A stretch of DNA of 64,000 nt from Mortierella sp. BCC40632 (Eukaryota > Mortierellomycota > Mortierellomycetes > Mortierellales > Mortierellaceae): the NCBI GenBank assembly GCA_011634665.1, contig WAEK01000004.1, positions 338,001 through 402,000 of the forward strand. Reading direction: 5' to 3'. Shown piece after piece: positions 31,950 to 45,099 of this stretch (the stretch's first letter is position 1; each line of letters opens with the position of its first letter). Below the pieces are notes generated by a model. That model saw only the letters and a list, made by a program, of their open reading frames with translations. It did no database searches and was not told the DNA's origin. The position numbers and the translations under genes are program-made.

Positions 31950-34071
31950 ATGCTGTGGAGGTCCTCAGTCATCTTAAGAACGACCAAAGCCGCGGCAGCC
32001 ATACCAGTACGGTCATGGCGGAGCGCAAGTGCATTGCCATCGAGATCTTGCCTCCATTTCGCTCGATTTTATTCACGAGAGAGTGAACCCAATTCAGGCG
32101 ACCACAAAGTAACAGGCGATACCCAGAAATCAGCAGCTGTGGCTCCGTCGACTAAGGAGGACCACCGCGAGGTATCAGACAAACCGATTAATGTACAGGA
32201 TGCAAAAAACCACCCACCCAAGGAGGAGCTTACACCACTCGCAAAACATATTAGAGACGCTATCAAGGTATTATTACCTGCAGCTGGAGCATTAGTACAA
32301 CCTCAGAATGAAAGGCAATGTCGTGTAGAGTGATATTGGGATAACTAACGCGGTCGACTATTGCCAGATCCAAGGACCGATGTCAGTCGCTCACTTTATG
32401 AGACAGGTGCTTGTAAATCCTCTCAGCGGGTATTACATGAAAGGCGACGTTTTTGGTACCCAAGGTGACTTCATTACCTCACCTGAGATCAGTCAAATGT
32501 TTGGAGAGGTACGAAGTGAGCACACCGTAATTACAAATGCTGTCATTAAGTAGATCTAGCAGCGTTCTAATAACTCCTGGCGGCGTTTCTTCTTCTTCTT
32601 TGCAGCTCCTTGGTATCTGGTTCCTCGTCCAGTGGCAGAATCTCGGTAAGCCATCCAGGGTTCAGATTGCGGAATTGGGGCCGGGACGCGGAACTCTTAT
32701 GGTGGATCTCATGAGGGTAAGTCTGAGTCTCTGTCTGACTTTTTTTGATCATTACCAGATTTGCGTTAATTTGGTCCGCAAACGTAAGCATGGTTTTCAG
32801 CACTCGAATGGGTGATCTCGTACATCACTCCTAACCCTGTGGAATGTAGGCTGCATCTCGCTTCAAGGAATTTAAGAATGCCATTACGGGTATCCATCTA
32901 ATTGAAGCGAGCCCGGGTCTAAGAAAGGTACAGCGAGAGCGGCTATGTGGTATCCCCATCTCAGAGGAGCAAGCAGACGGCGGATCTAGGGAAGGGATTA
33001 CATCCGCATTACGACCTGATGGCCTACAGGTCTCCTGGCATGATGTCTTTGATGATTTGCCTGGTAAGGACTACAGTTCAATACGGTACCTTGAAGAGAT
33101 AGCTTGTCTCAACTCCCCAAACGTTTGATTTTAATCAGTTTTAGTTAATGGTCTTGTCGCTTACAATTCATAATTTGTTCTTAGGCGAGTTCAGCTTGAT
33201 CGTAGCACATGAGTTTTTTGACGCCTTGCCAATTTACAAGTTTGAGCGCACGGAAGAGGGATGGCGTGAACTTGTTGTTGACCTGGAGGAAGATGAATCA
33301 AGTCCTTATCACCTGAAGTTCGTCTTAGCTCCTGGACCAACGCAAGCCTCAAGAGTATTTGCAGAGCACCCAGCCTATGAGCATTTCAAGCCTGGAGATC
33401 GAATTGAAATCTCACCTGATTCGTTCAGAGTTGCGCATGAAATGGCAAAGCATCTAAACAAACACGGAGGATCAGCTTTGATTGTGGACTATGGCAAGGA
33501 CTACATCCAGGGAGATACTCTTCGGGTAAGAGTCTTGTGGTTCTAATTGTCTAGTCACATCTCACTTGATATTGAAGCTAACCGACCACCTATTCGGGCA
33601 TTTGCATCCAAATGATCCAGGGTATCCACAAACACAAATTTACACATGTTCTTACACAACCAGGAAACGTTGATCTGAGTGCCGATGTGGACTTTCAATA
33701 CCTAAAGCAGGCGACTGAGGAGCTTGGTGAGTAATGAATCCATGCATAAGTACTCGTATAATGTGAACTGGCCACTAATGGATACTACGTGTTTAACTTT
33801 GTTTGTAGTTGATTGTCATGGATCAATTACACAGGCCCATCTGCTTCACTCTCTTGGTATTGGCGCCAGGCTGAACATGTTGCTCGCAAAGGCTGCCGCA
33901 GGAAGGCGTGAGCATCTGATTAGTTCCTACCACCGCCTCGTGGACCCAAAGGAAATGGGCAACGTCTACAGAGTCATGGCCATGACTCCACTTGGTTCCC
34001 CAACACCTGTAGCCTTTGAATCACAGGATCCAGCTCCAGCGACATCCTCATCAGAGTCGCCAAAGCCCTAG
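31950..34071 (+). CDS. NDUFAF7: NDUFAF7/MidA mitochondrial arginine methyltransferase
   Basis: Exons 31950-32267, 32368-32508, 32606-32716, 32850-33063, 33185-33525, 33621-33726 and 33809-34071 join in phase to 497 residues. A basic, serine- and alanine-rich N-terminus (MLWRSSVILRTTKAAAAIP) is a typical mitochondrial presequence. The SAM-dependent methyltransferase core has QGPMSVAHFMRQVL, YYMKGDVFGTQGDFITSPEI, the SAM loop IAELGPGRGTL, and the DUF185 signature IVAHEFFDALPI. HKFTHVLTQPGNVDLSADVD and GIGARLNMLL complete the fold. Known orthologues dimethylate an arginine of complex I subunit NDUFS2 during assembly. The short (GA)n run lies in its 3' flank. Confidence 0.95.
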
Positions 34072-34142
34072 TGATGGAACTTCGGACGTCATAGATTTGG
34101 AGGGGAAGTGAAACTCGTTATTATGCCTATCCCAGAGGAGCT

Positions 34143-34146
<4 letters not shown>

Positions 34147-34208
<62 letters not shown>
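34147..34208. repeat. (GA)n microsatellite
   Basis: About 30 uninterrupted GA units in the 3' region of NDUFAF7. Confidence 0.95.
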
Positions 34209-34214
<6 letters not shown>

Positions 34215-34469
34215 GCACCGGGATCCAAATGGAGTGAATCTAATCAATAAATCTTTGCATATTCCGAGTTTATTGTATGAATCGAGTGCAGGATAAGAAA
34301 GAAAAAAAGAAAAAAGAAAAAAGGAAAGACCTATATTCGGCAGAGCTCGCAGGGAAGCCGACCGGGATTATCAAATGAAGCATTATGTATGCTCCCTTTT
34401 TTTGATGTTGTTGTTGTTGCTGTTGTTGTTTAGTTCAGCCAGCCCTATCATTGATCACAGCATTACTTT
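34209..34469. other. convergent 3' region
   Basis: Space between the converging NDUFAF7 and RSC9 genes. It holds AATAAA near 34245, an A-rich run near 34300 and a GTT repeat near 34410, with no gene. Confidence 0.5.
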
Positions 34470-36306
34470 TTAGCCCACTCGCAAGTACGACAAGATATCG
34501 ACAATAAACGATGCCATTCTGGGAAATTCTCCCATCATCCTAGCCAAGCTCTCTTCATAGGGAAGGAATAGCTTTTGATTTCGCTTTTGACGTGCAAGGT
34601 TCCTGAGAATAAACACTGCGGTCAGAGGGATTCCTGCAAGTTCCCGACCTGGGACTTCCAAGACGGTGGGGCGCATGTCAAACCACCGAGGTCGATTAGA
34701 GAATGGCTTAACACTTGGCGTCAAAGGGAAGTGTGTCTTCAGATGCTTGACCACTTTTTGACGATCGTGCGTTGGCGTGGTAAAACGTCGACAGCTGAGC
34801 CACTGGCAAGTGTAAAGACCCATTCCTGGAGAGATGTGTTCTTGGGCTGCATGCTTAAAGAGGTCTGCTTCAGTTGTAAAGATCGCTGGGCATCCAATCC
34901 AGCGGCACATTATCCTGTCGCTGGCTATGAATAACAAAAATAAAATAAAATAGAGCTATCAGCATTTGTTTCACAAACTGGGCGACAAAGGCCAATTTTT
35001 GTAACCATGTATCTGCAGGAGTCTAGGGGATTGCTTACCGCCGCTAAAATCAATCCACGACTTTTTGGCAAATCCCTTAATAATTTGGACAGGGGTGGCT
35101 CCAGCAACTTCTTGGACAAAGGTGGTTTCCATCTTTGGGAAGCCAACGCGGGAGACAGTCACTAAATCTGCCGAGCGAAGCATGGGTCCGTGTGCCGCAA
35201 ACTTTGTCTGGTAGAGCTTGAACAGGTCAGCCTCGGAAATCCATGCTTGTGGGTTGTATTCAAAGTTAGACTGAAGCCTATTTAGCAAATTGTGATGAGC
35301 TAGGATTAGACACTCACGAATATGGATTGGGTTCATCAGTTCAGCAGCTAAAAAACCCAAGAGGTGTCTTACCAGTGCAAAGCACGGTATGGCTCGTGGA
35401 GGATTTGCTGTGCTGGGTCAACTGTAACGGGTACGGGTGCGGATTTCGGACTGCCCCAAGTTAGGAATCGAGAAAGTACTGAAACAATATTGCCAGGGTA
35501 GCACTTGGCGATTTGGACAGAGGCATCGCCGTGGAAGCTTGAGAACTGGTAAAGGTAATCCAAGGTGGCTCCAATAAGTTCCTCGTCTTGGGTCAACAAA
35601 AGCTGTGATATCCGTTCGATGATATCAGGGTCAATATCACTCAGGATCTTCTCGTTATGTTCGTTGGCAGCTAGACGGGTCAAAGCTCGAAGACTTCCTA
35701 GAATCAAGGCCCTGTCATTTGTTTGCAACAGTCTGTGGAGTTCCCGCAGGTATATGTCAAACTTCGAGCGCAAGATGATGGTAACGCTTAAACACTCCAG
35801 AGTATCCAGACAATAAATTCGAAGTTCATTCAACTGTCCTGACGACGGGATCGAGAGTCCCTGCTGGAGCATCTTGCGGAAATTCAAATGTTCAGTCAGG
35901 ATTCCCACATTATGATCAAGGAAGGAGAAGTTGCGCAAAATGTGGAAGACCTGAAGGATGCGCTCCATATTATGGGTGTCGCAGAGGCTCAGAATGTCGT
36001 CCTCAGAAAGATCCTCGATTTCTTTAGGCGAAAGTTCGGCCCAGCAGTCAAAGAACGGCTGTGCATACGATAGCACCTCATCAAGCAGTCCAGGAATCAT
36101 ATTCAGTGAAAACTCGTTCCACTCAAATGAAAGTGCAATCAGTCTGCTGAATGCCCAGTCGATCTCATTTGGCAGTTCAGATTTAAGGGCGAGCAGTATC
36201 CTGTTTTGGTGTCCACCTTCGACATAATACCCTGGAAAGATCATCCCATATCATACAAAAGCTTGGAGTCAGAAGCCAGCCAAATTCCCCATAACCTACA
36301 ATCGGA

Positions 36307-36346
<40 letters not shown>

Positions 36347-37292
36347 CAAAACAAAACAAAAAACATTGCGATCTGGTGTTGTTTACCTTCGTAGTAATTG
36401 GAGGGTCTAACAGGGGGTGGAGTCATGGCTGGGACCTGCTGCGGGGGCTGTTGTTGAGGAGGTGGGTGTTGTCCCATGGTCTGTTGTTGCTGCTGCTGTA
36501 TATACTGCTGCTGTTGCTGTTGCTGCTGCTGCTGCTGTTTCAATACTGTGTTGTAGGGTCCGCGTCTTGTAGTAGGGCCTTGAGAAGCTATAAACGCAGA
36601 AATGCCCGTTAGTTCGTTTCGACAGGTGAGCTTCAGGGGATGTTTTTGAAGGAGACTGTCTTACTTTCTCTGGATCGGGTGATATTGGACTCGGCCGGTT
36701 CAAATTTGTTAACAGGAACTTCCTTGCCAAAAAAGTCTTCTTGTTCAAAGAGCTCAAGATTCTTGACATACACACTTTTCATGACATATGCACTGTTAGT
36801 GCACGTTGGAGGAAAATTAAAGGGTAGAGTGATGCGCTTCCATCCCCGCTCTGCTGTAACCTGGAGTCCAATTCGGCAAGACCAGAAAGCCGTCAGTTTC
36901 CTTGATGTTGCGGAGAAAATAGAAGTTTTTGTCTCCAGTACGGTCAATGAATTACCTTTTCACATCCACCATGAGCAGTGACGAGCTTGTAAACTTTCAG
37001 GAGATCTAAGCGCTGGGAGCCAAGCACAGGTTCCCGATTGAGAATAGTCCTGTGAAGTGAATCCAGGATAGAAAAGGAGAGAGGGAAAGAGAGCAAGAAT
37101 CCATGTATCAGATCATGAGCAACTGCTCCTGAGCATGTTTCCTGGCGCTGTGAAGATTGCAAGCCTACGGCTGATTTATCTGACAGATTGTTGAGAGTTG
37201 AGACATTACCCATGCTTCTGATGGAACGCTTCCAGTCGGGCCATAAACTGATTGTACTCATCAGTGTAATCTATCGTTCCCTCTCGTCGCAT
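34470..37292 (-). CDS. RSC9: RSC9/ARID2-like chromatin remodeller subunit
   Basis: Seven phase-consistent exons (37292-37210, 37049-36956, 36860-36665, 36587-36387, 36231-35373, 35277-35039, 34924-34470) encode 708 residues. An N-terminal ARID DNA-binding domain (EYNQFMARLEAFHQKHG, LYKLVTAHGG-like, AERGWKRITLPFNFPPTC, VKNLELFEQEDFFGKE) comes first. A glutamine tract and proline-rich linker follow (exon 4, 36478-36541). Then comes an ARM-like helical region, an RFX-type winged helix (LHWLQSNFEYNPQAWISEAD) and a C-terminal C2H2 zinc finger (CRWIGCPAIFTTEADLFKHA). This order is that of animal ARID2 and fungal Rsc9 of SWI/SNF-RSC complexes. Intron 4 carries facing T and A runs. Confidence 0.92.
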
Positions 37293-37481
37293 CGCGTTGC
37301 CCTGGTTGTGTGAGTGTGACAAAAGGCTGAAGTGAAGAATGGGTCAGGCTGAGCTGAGGTATGGATATAAAATTAAATCCGAGGGCTTACACGTCATAGT
37401 CAACTCTCTCTTTTTTTTACAGCATATTCTGCAGCAACATTGGATCCTCGTTAGCATCCTAGCTTTTGCATGCTGGACAAG
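37293..37481. promoter_or_regulatory. shared divergent promoter region
   Basis: Only 189 bases separate the start codons of RSC9 (minus) and the IK/RED gene (plus). A T-run near 37411 is the only notable element. Confidence 0.6.
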
Positions 37482-38545
37482 ATGTCGAATTCTATGCCCC
37501 CACCCGACTCTAAGCCCTCAGCAGAGAAAAAGGACAAGACTGGAGGGTACTACGATTACTAACATCTCAAGGCCTCAACTGATGCAGCTACAGGAACTAT
37601 GCCTTTCTGACTCGGCTTGCATCCTCGTTGACATTTAATAGGTTGAGCCAGGATGATTTCAGGAAGCTTTTAGCAACTCCTCGAGCTGTGCCAGGTGGAG
37701 CAAAAGGAATCGGAGGATCATTTTCAAAGGCACTAGGGTCAGCAAATAGAACAGCTCGTGTACCAGTTCCTCAGACCCCCCGAGCTTCCGACGATAATGG
37801 ATTGCAGAAATCAAAGCAAAAGAAGTCAGCATATAAGCAACAGGCCAAGGAAGCCTTAGCAACAGCATCAAAATACAGAGACAGAGCCTCGGAGCGCCGA
37901 CAGGGCGTTAACCCAGACTATGCGGAAACAGAGCAAATCCTCTCGACACTGGAGAACTCTGAATTGGCACCAGAGGATCTTTACGAGCAATCAAAGTTCC
38001 TGGGAGGCGACAAAGAGCACACGCATTTAGTGAAGGGTCTTGATTACACTCTTCTTGACAAGGTCAGGCAGGAAGGTGTTGGAAGAGGATCCGACTCAAT
38101 GGATCTGGACAAAGTCTTTGAGTCAGTAGAAAAGATTGCTCGTCAAAGTAAGGACGATGTGGAGCTTGACATGAAGCCCGAAGCTACTAGCATCATGGCT
38201 ACAAACATCTTCCGGTATGCTATTGAAGAGCCAAAGAAGAAGCCACCAAAAGTCAATGAGATGTTCTTGCCTGGAAGGACAGTGTTTTTGTTCGAGTTTC
38301 CTATCACTTCAAAGAGCAAGAAGCCAAAGTCTGGCGTAATCGAGGATCGGAACCCGTTTGCAGTGCCTACGGCGATTGTAAGGAGCAAGGCTGATGTCGA
38401 GCAAAATAGCGTGGGAGGGGTCGACGATCCAGAGGCAGACTTGGTTATGAAGAAAGTCATGGATGTTCTTCATGCTATACGGACTGGTGATAGAAAGAAG
38501 GCGGATATGGAGGCAGAGTTAAAAGCAAAAAAGAAGGCAGCAATC

Positions 38546-38576
<31 letters not shown>

Positions 38577-39562
38577 AGATGGACGAAGAAGAAAATATGC
38601 CAAATATCCAGCCAGATGAGGAGGGTGAGGATATCTTCGCTGATGCTGGAAGAGACTATATTGTAGATCCTGGTCTTCGAGCTGATGAACAAGGCAAGTC
38701 AGCTGAAGCGGACATGAATGTTGATCACGAGGAATTGGGGCCAATGGTCGGCCCTGCAATGCCAGATGATTTTGACATGAGCAACTACTTTGGAGAAGAA
38801 AGTGATGGGGAGCAAGAAGAAGAAGAGGACAATACAGAGGCTGCTTTCGATACAGAGGCGCCTATTCTTGGACCGGCTCGACCAACTGATGTTGATATGT
38901 CTCACTACTTTGGAAATGAGAGCGACGGCGAAAATGATGCTGTGTATCAGGACGATAAACAAGGATCCGACGAGGGCGAAGCAGAGACGAATATTCCGGC
39001 GCCCAGTGCCCTGGTGACATCCGCCTACACAACTCCTCTCAACGAGAATGCCTTACCACGCCGCAAACCGAGGGTTGAGGATTTAGTAGTAGATGAGGAT
39101 GCTGACTATTATTCCTCATATGGACTGGGACTTGGTGGAGGCAACATTGGTAGTACCGCCTACGACTCGGATGACGACGAGGATGAGGGGCGCTCAACAA
39201 TTCTAATGGATCAAGGCACACACAAGAACAAGAAGGCACAGCTCGGTCGGTTTGACTTTGATACCGAGGAGGGCTTCAACCAATACAAAGACACAATTGA
39301 GGTAGTCCCCAAGACGGCGCTCCAGTTTGGAGTCAAGATGAGCGACGGTCGTCGGACGGGCAAATGGGATGATGGCAAGGGTAAGGGCCTGAGCAAGGAT
39401 GAGAAGCTAGATCGCGACTGGCAGCGAATCAGCCGACTCATGGAAAAGACTAACGGGGCAGGGGCGGGAAGCCAAAAGGGCAAGAGCCGCCGAGAAGAGT
39501 CTAGTACAGGCGCCGGAGGAGCAGATCAGCGTAGCCACAAGCGACGCAAAAACAACTGGTAG
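37482..39562 (+). CDS. IK: IK/RED-type splicing factor
   Basis: Exons 37482-37546 and 37642-39562 join in phase to 661 residues. The RED N-terminal domain shows LSQDDFRKLLATP, YRDRASERRQGVNPDYAETE and HTHLVKGLDYTLLDKVR, all family signatures. A polyalanine run encoded by GCA repeats (about 38545-38576) and an acidic middle carry two copies of a D(F/V)DMS(N/H)YFG(E/N)ESDGE motif. A lysine-rich RED C-terminal region (TALQFGVKMSDGRRTGKWDD, ending SHKRRKNNW) closes it. IK/RED is a component of the spliceosomal B complex, working with SMU1. The start at 37482 is chosen because it splices in phase to the conserved domain. Confidence 0.93.
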
Positions 39563-40210
39563 ACAGATAATCAGATTCCCACCATTGTCCTTCCCCAACA
39601 GTCCGAGACCACACCCACACCCACGCATCATGCATTGTACATAAATTTTTAAAAAAAAAACTCATGACAACAGGTCTCCCCCGCCTCTTCGCTCCAATGC
39701 CCAGTCAATACTTGTAGCATGTGCGTTGAATGGTATTGAGACATTGCGTTTGCACTGAGAGTTTCTAACAGTTGGGGAGCAAGAGCGTCCGCCGATTCAA
39801 GGCGACGAAAAGCACGCTGCACTGACATGATTCAAAGATGAGAAAGGGCCAAGACCCGGGTCTGGCAGCGTGTCTTGCTCACCCCAGAAAAGGCGCACCG
39901 AGCGAGGGCTGCTGCCGGCAAGACGCGTTTCACACAGCCCGAAAATTTTCGCATGGGTTCGAGAGACCATGCTGTTGAGTGAAAGAGGGGCGACTGCTGT
40001 CCGCTTTATATCGCGTTGTCTTCTTGCCTCAACGCTTGTCTCTCTTTCCCTTCTCACACTTCCTCAGCTTCTCCTCTCCCCTCGCCCCTCTCACCTTATT
40101 CTTAACCAACTTCCTCCCCTTGATCAATTCAGCCTTTTCTCCGGCTCCATTGTCATTCTCCCTATTGCGTTCATTCTCCATTCAAGACACATTCCAACAA
40201 CACTCCCACG
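39563..40210. other. intergenic region IK to PFK
   Basis: This region contains the IK 3' UTR and the PFK promoter. A C/T-rich leader (about 40030-40200) precedes the PFK start, a common feature of highly expressed fungal genes. No further gene is supported. Confidence 0.5.
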
Positions 40211-43200
40211 ATGGACGATGATTATGAATATGAAATCGAGCTCGATCAGATTGCAAATGTGATCCTCTCTGCCTCGACAAAGGAGGCATACCATGCCACC
40301 GTTGCCTGGTTCGAACAGCTCGGCTTCAGGGCCCTTATGACAGAATCTTCTCACGAGACGACTGCTACCTGGCTACAACTCCTCTCCTCGACGGCAACGA
40401 TCCACGATGTTGCACTCAAGATCGTTCTTTCGCCTTCGGCCCAGGTCAAGCTAGCCACCTCGAGCAAGATGGACTGGCGTATCGTTCCTGCTCACTCTAC
40501 AATCATCAGCAACACACTTGAGGTAGGCGCGACTCGTTGGCTCTGTTATCGTGTCGTCATTTTTGCGAGGAAACAGGTTCGACTGTGCATACGACATGCA
40601 GGAGTCACCCGTGGTGTGCACTCAGCGACCTAGTGACAGTTGATACGGACAACGTGGGCGGGCTAGTGCTCCCACAGGTAGTTTACTCAAAGGATTGCTA
40701 TCTTGACATGGACAGTTCCCACCACTGTGTGAGCATTTATCTGTTTGCCAGTCCTGTGGCTCTTATCTACCTCGATCTTCAGGGTGACCACGATTTGGTT
40801 TCTTTATCTGCGTTTATATCCCGTCGTCGCCGCCACGGCGGAGAACAAGGAAAGGGGACCGGGCATAAAAGTACCGACTGCCCGAGATACAGAGATGCTG
40901 ATGATTGTCATGTGTTTACTTTTTCTGACGTTAGGCGATTGAGGATCATTTCACAAGCCTTCAGTGGGCTTACCAGCGATACACTATCCCTTCCAAAGAT
41001 CCAAACGGTCTCGACGACCACACTGCTATCTACGTTCACGATCCTCTTAACAACCTCTTTGTCTTTACAGACAAGCCCAATCCATTCGATTCACGAGCAA
41101 GATCCCAGGAGACACAAGAAAAAGCACCAATGAGCACTAAACTCAAGCGTCGATCCACCTTTCAGCCATTCCCAGCAGTCTTTGGCTTTGGCAATCGTAG
41201 ACGCAAGATCGCCATCCTTACTTCTGGTGGCGATGCCCCGGGAATGAATGCCGCTGTCCGAGGTGTTGTAAGAGCAGCGATTACCCGTGGGTGCGACGCT
41301 TATGCAGTCCACGAAGGATATCAAGGTAATTCGAAAAGGTTGAACAGTCCACCTGTTAGTTTTTTGTTTACAGATCTACTCTAACACAGATTCAAATGCA
41401 AACCGTTGTCTTAGGTCTCGTGGATGGAGGTGACATGATCCGCAAGATGAACTGGGACGACGTACAAGGGTACTTGACCACTGGTGGCACTGTTATCGGT
41501 ACTGCACGATGCAAGGCTTTCAGAGAGCGATCGGGACGACTCCAGGCAGCCAAGAATATGGTCAAGGAGGGCATCGACGCCTTGATTGTCTGCGGTGGAG
41601 ACGGATCCCTTACTGGTGCTGATCTCTTTAGATCCGAGTGGCCCAGTCTCCTGGAAGAGCTAGTGGAATCTGAAGAGATCACACAAGATGACGCCGATGA
41701 ATATGCTCACCTTAACATTGTGGGCCTTGTTGGATCTATCGATAACGACATGTCCTCAACGGATATTACTATCGGAGCCGTCACCTGTCTTCATCGCATT
41801 TGCGAGGCCATTGACTCTATCTCTAGTACAGCATCGAGTCATTCGCGAGCATTTGTTGTTGAAGTAATGGGTCGTCACTGTGGCTGGCTGGCTCTAATGG
41901 CTGGTATTGCAACAGGAGCAGACTTTATCTTTATTCCTGAGCGACCCCCTTCGGGTGAAGACTGGCAAGACAAGATGTGTGCCGAGATCAAGAAGCACCG
42001 AGATCTCGGAAAACGCAAAACCATCGTCATTGTATGCGAGGGTGCGATCGATAGCAACCTTAACCCCATTACAGCTAAGGACCTGATGGATCTTTTGACG
42101 GACCGTCTCAACCTCGATACTCGAATGACTATCCTGGGTCACGTCCAGCGTGGCGGAAAGCCTTGTGCCTTCGATCGAAACCTTGCCACGATGCAGGGTA
42201 TTGAGGCCGTTGAAGCCGTTCTTGCCAGCGGCCCGGATATTCCTAGCCCAATGATCGGAATGAACGAAAACAAGATTACAAGGACTGATCTCATGAAAGC
42301 CGTTGCACTCGTAAGTAGCTGACTTTACACTTATGTGATTCGTGTGGAATGACTCAGATCAAATTACTGACATCTTCATCTTCTATGTCTTGATGTATTT
42401 TAGACTGGGGAGGTCGCCAAGGCTATCGCTCGTAAAGACTTTGTTGGAGCAATGGACTTACGCGATCCTTCCTTCAATCAACAATATGATCAGTTCCATG
42501 CTCTCACAATGTCTGCCCCAATCATTGGCAAGAGGTCGCAGTCATTGCGTATCGGAATCATCAATGTTGGTGCTCCCGCTTGTGGAATGAACGCAGCAGT
42601 TCGTGCAGCGGTTCGGTACGCCCGCAACCAAGGTCATGTTCCATTGGGCATTAACAATGGCTTCCCTGGCCTTGTTGCCGGTCAAGTGAAAGAGATGGAG
42701 TGGATGGATGTCGACGGCTGGATGGCCCATGGAGGAAGTGAATTGGGAACAAACAGAGATCAGCCATCGCTTGATCTGGGTATGGTCTCGTATCAGCTTC
42801 AAAAGTTCAATATCCACAGTCTGCTCTTGATCGGAGGGTTTGAGGCCTACACAGCCTGTCTTGAGATGTACAATGCTCGGCATCTCTACCCGGCGTTCTG
42901 TATGCCCATGGTTCACATTCCTGCCACCATTAGCAACAACGTTCCCGGTACAGAGTTCAGTTTGGGATGTGACACAAGTTTGAACGCCATCATGGAGGCA
43001 TGCGATGCGCTCAAGCAGAGTGCCACCGCCAGCCGAAAGCGCGTTTTCGTTGTCGAAGTTCATGGTGGAAAGTCAGGATTCTTGGCGGTCATGTCTGGAT
43101 TGGCAGTTGGTGCAACATCAGTTTACATCCCAGAGGAGGGCGTGAACTTGACACGTCTCCAGAATGATGTTACACATCTTTGCCAGAGGTACTCTCAGGA

Positions 43201-43663
43201 TGCCGAAGGCAAGTCTCATGGACGTGTCATCATTCGTTCTGAGGCTGCATCCAAGACCTATACAACAGATATTATCTCAGCTATCATCAAGGAGGAAGGC
43301 CACCAGCAGTTCGATTCAAGGACTGCAATTTTGGGCCATATTCAGCAGGGTAACTCACCCTCACCACTGGATCGAGTCCGAGCTGTGCGCCTAGCTGTTT
43401 GTGCCGTCGATTTCCTGTTGAGCCATGCTTGTGATATCTCTTCGTCTGCATCGACAACATCAACTGGATCAGGTCCTGATGTCTATAACAGAGATCCTGA
43501 AAGCATCGCTGTTGCAGGTATCCATGGAAGTACTGTCACTTTCACAAGCGTTGAGGCACTTTTGAAGGATACAGATATGAAGAACCGCAAGCCTAAGCAA
43601 TCGTGGTGGATGGACTATAAACGCGCAGTTCATATGCTTGCACGCAGAACTGACATTTTCTAG
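40211..43663 (+). CDS. PFK1: ATP-dependent 6-phosphofructokinase
   Basis: Exons 40211-40522, 40935-41325, 41415-42310 and 42404-43663 join in phase to 952 residues. It phosphorylates fructose 6-phosphate in glycolysis in the cytosol. The first ~180 residues form the fungal glyoxalase-like extension ([38 protein letters not shown]). The N-terminal catalytic half has [60 protein letters not shown] and GHVQRGG. The C-terminal regulatory half has the degenerate counterparts [34 protein letters not shown] and GHIQQGN. It ends RRTDIF. The first intron (412 nt) is long for this window. A small extra exon there cannot be fully ruled out, though the direct junction is in phase. Confidence 0.96.
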
Positions 43664-43821
43664 GCTCCTGATTCCTGAATAAATAAAATGGGTGGCTTTT
43701 GTATTGGCCCCGTAAGTCAATGGTGGCAAGTAACATGTCCTTGAACAGAAAACGATGTTGTTCTGTCTCAACTGCAACCCAACAAGCAAGCCCATTCACC
43801 TAACGCCTCGTATCATTTACC

Positions 43822-44572
43822 ATGGGAGAAGAAGCTGATAAGAAACCTGAGGCCTCAAGCGAGCACATCAACCTCAAGGTCGTTGGAGCGGTATGTGATT
43901 GGGACTTGTCAACTTTAGCAGGCCTCATTAGTCTTGTGAATGAATGGTGGAGAGAATGCATCGTCTCGATGGAACCTGAGGGATGAATTCACACAAACAT
44001 AGGACTTTACTGGCTTACCCTTCGTCGACTGATGCACTGTCGTCGTATGCACCCAATAATGACTTGTCATTAGCGTGTCAGCCTCCCCTATCTTTTGTGA
44101 ACGCCCTTGGCAACATTTCATCTGACTCTGTCCCTATTTTAAAAAAGAGAGTCGTCTTGATTTCAAGAAAGATATTTGGGCTATGTAAACTAACCATTTC
44201 TATCCTGGGTAACTCTTGCTAACATCCCCGGAACTTTGGTGAAAAATCAGGATTCAACTGAGGTGTTTTTCAAGATTAAGCGTTCGACACAGCTCAAGAA
44301 GCTTATGGATGCTTACTGCGAACGCCAAGGAAAGTCCATTCAGAGTGTTCGTTTCCTCTATGATGGCGAGCGCATTCAAGCAACCAATACACCCAGCGAG
44401 GTAAAAATCAAAGAACTCAGAAGTTTCTTGGTTTCTTTAGCCAAATGATCTTTGACACTAACTAATAACCTATCTTCAACGCTTTTTTTTTTTTTTTTAC
44501 ACGCAATAGCTCGAAATGGATGATGGCGATACAATTGATGTGATGGTAGAGCAGGTCGGTGGAGCAAACTGA
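43822..44572 (+). CDS. SMT3: SUMO (Smt3) ubiquitin-like modifier
   Basis: Exons 43822-43890, 44251-44400 and 44510-44572 join in phase to 93 residues. The flexible acidic N-terminus (MGEEADKKPEASSEHINLKV) leads to the ubiquitin fold. Diagnostic stretches are EVFFKIKRSTQLKKLMDAYC, SVRFLYDGERI and DGDTIDVMVEQVGG. The C-terminus is GGAN, so two residues must be removed after the di-glycine by an Ulp-type protease before conjugation. The first intron is 360 nt, and the second contains a run of 16 T. Size and motifs fit the family fully. Confidence 0.97.
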
Positions 44573-44924
44573 GTTAGCAATAAAGAGACGACGGAAAAGG
44601 ACAACTTCCCCAACACCTTTAGCAGAGCTCATGATTGGCAGCGTCACATTTTTATGTCGGTAGTTGGCGCGAGGCTATTCTTTCCCTCAGGATTCCCCTC
44701 TTTTCTTTCTTTTTTCTCTTTAGCCCAAGAATAAAGTCGTATGTTGACAAGATTTTTTATTTTTTATTTTTTATTTTTCTGCCTTTGGTGAGTTTGAGTG
44801 GTTTTGTTGGAAGGAAAAAGAGGTGGCAAAATGTGCTATTTCAAGCCTCATGAAGGAATGAGGAAAAAAAAACCACCCTCCTCTTTTCTCATTTATCAAT
44901 TTTCTTTGGTGCAAAGAACGCACA
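44573..44924. other. intergenic region SUMO to FRA10AC1
   Basis: This region holds the SUMO 3' UTR with T-rich stretches and AATAAAG near 44731, then the promoter of the next gene. No other gene is seen. Confidence 0.5.
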
Positions 44925-45056
44925 ATGTCAGGGAACAAACTTCAAGATGTGTACCGCCAGGATTCAGGAGGAATGGATGCCGTAAGAGACCCTCTGACAT
45001 CTTTCCATGCAATTTTATAGGTCATGGGCCTAAAATAGTAACCACTCATACGAATC

Positions 45057-45099
<43 letters not shown>

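Noticed and set aside
40523..40934. Coding sequence within PFK intron 1
   Set aside because: Open frames exist there, but the flanking exons already join in phase to a continuous glyoxalase-like domain, and the intron frames show no family match.
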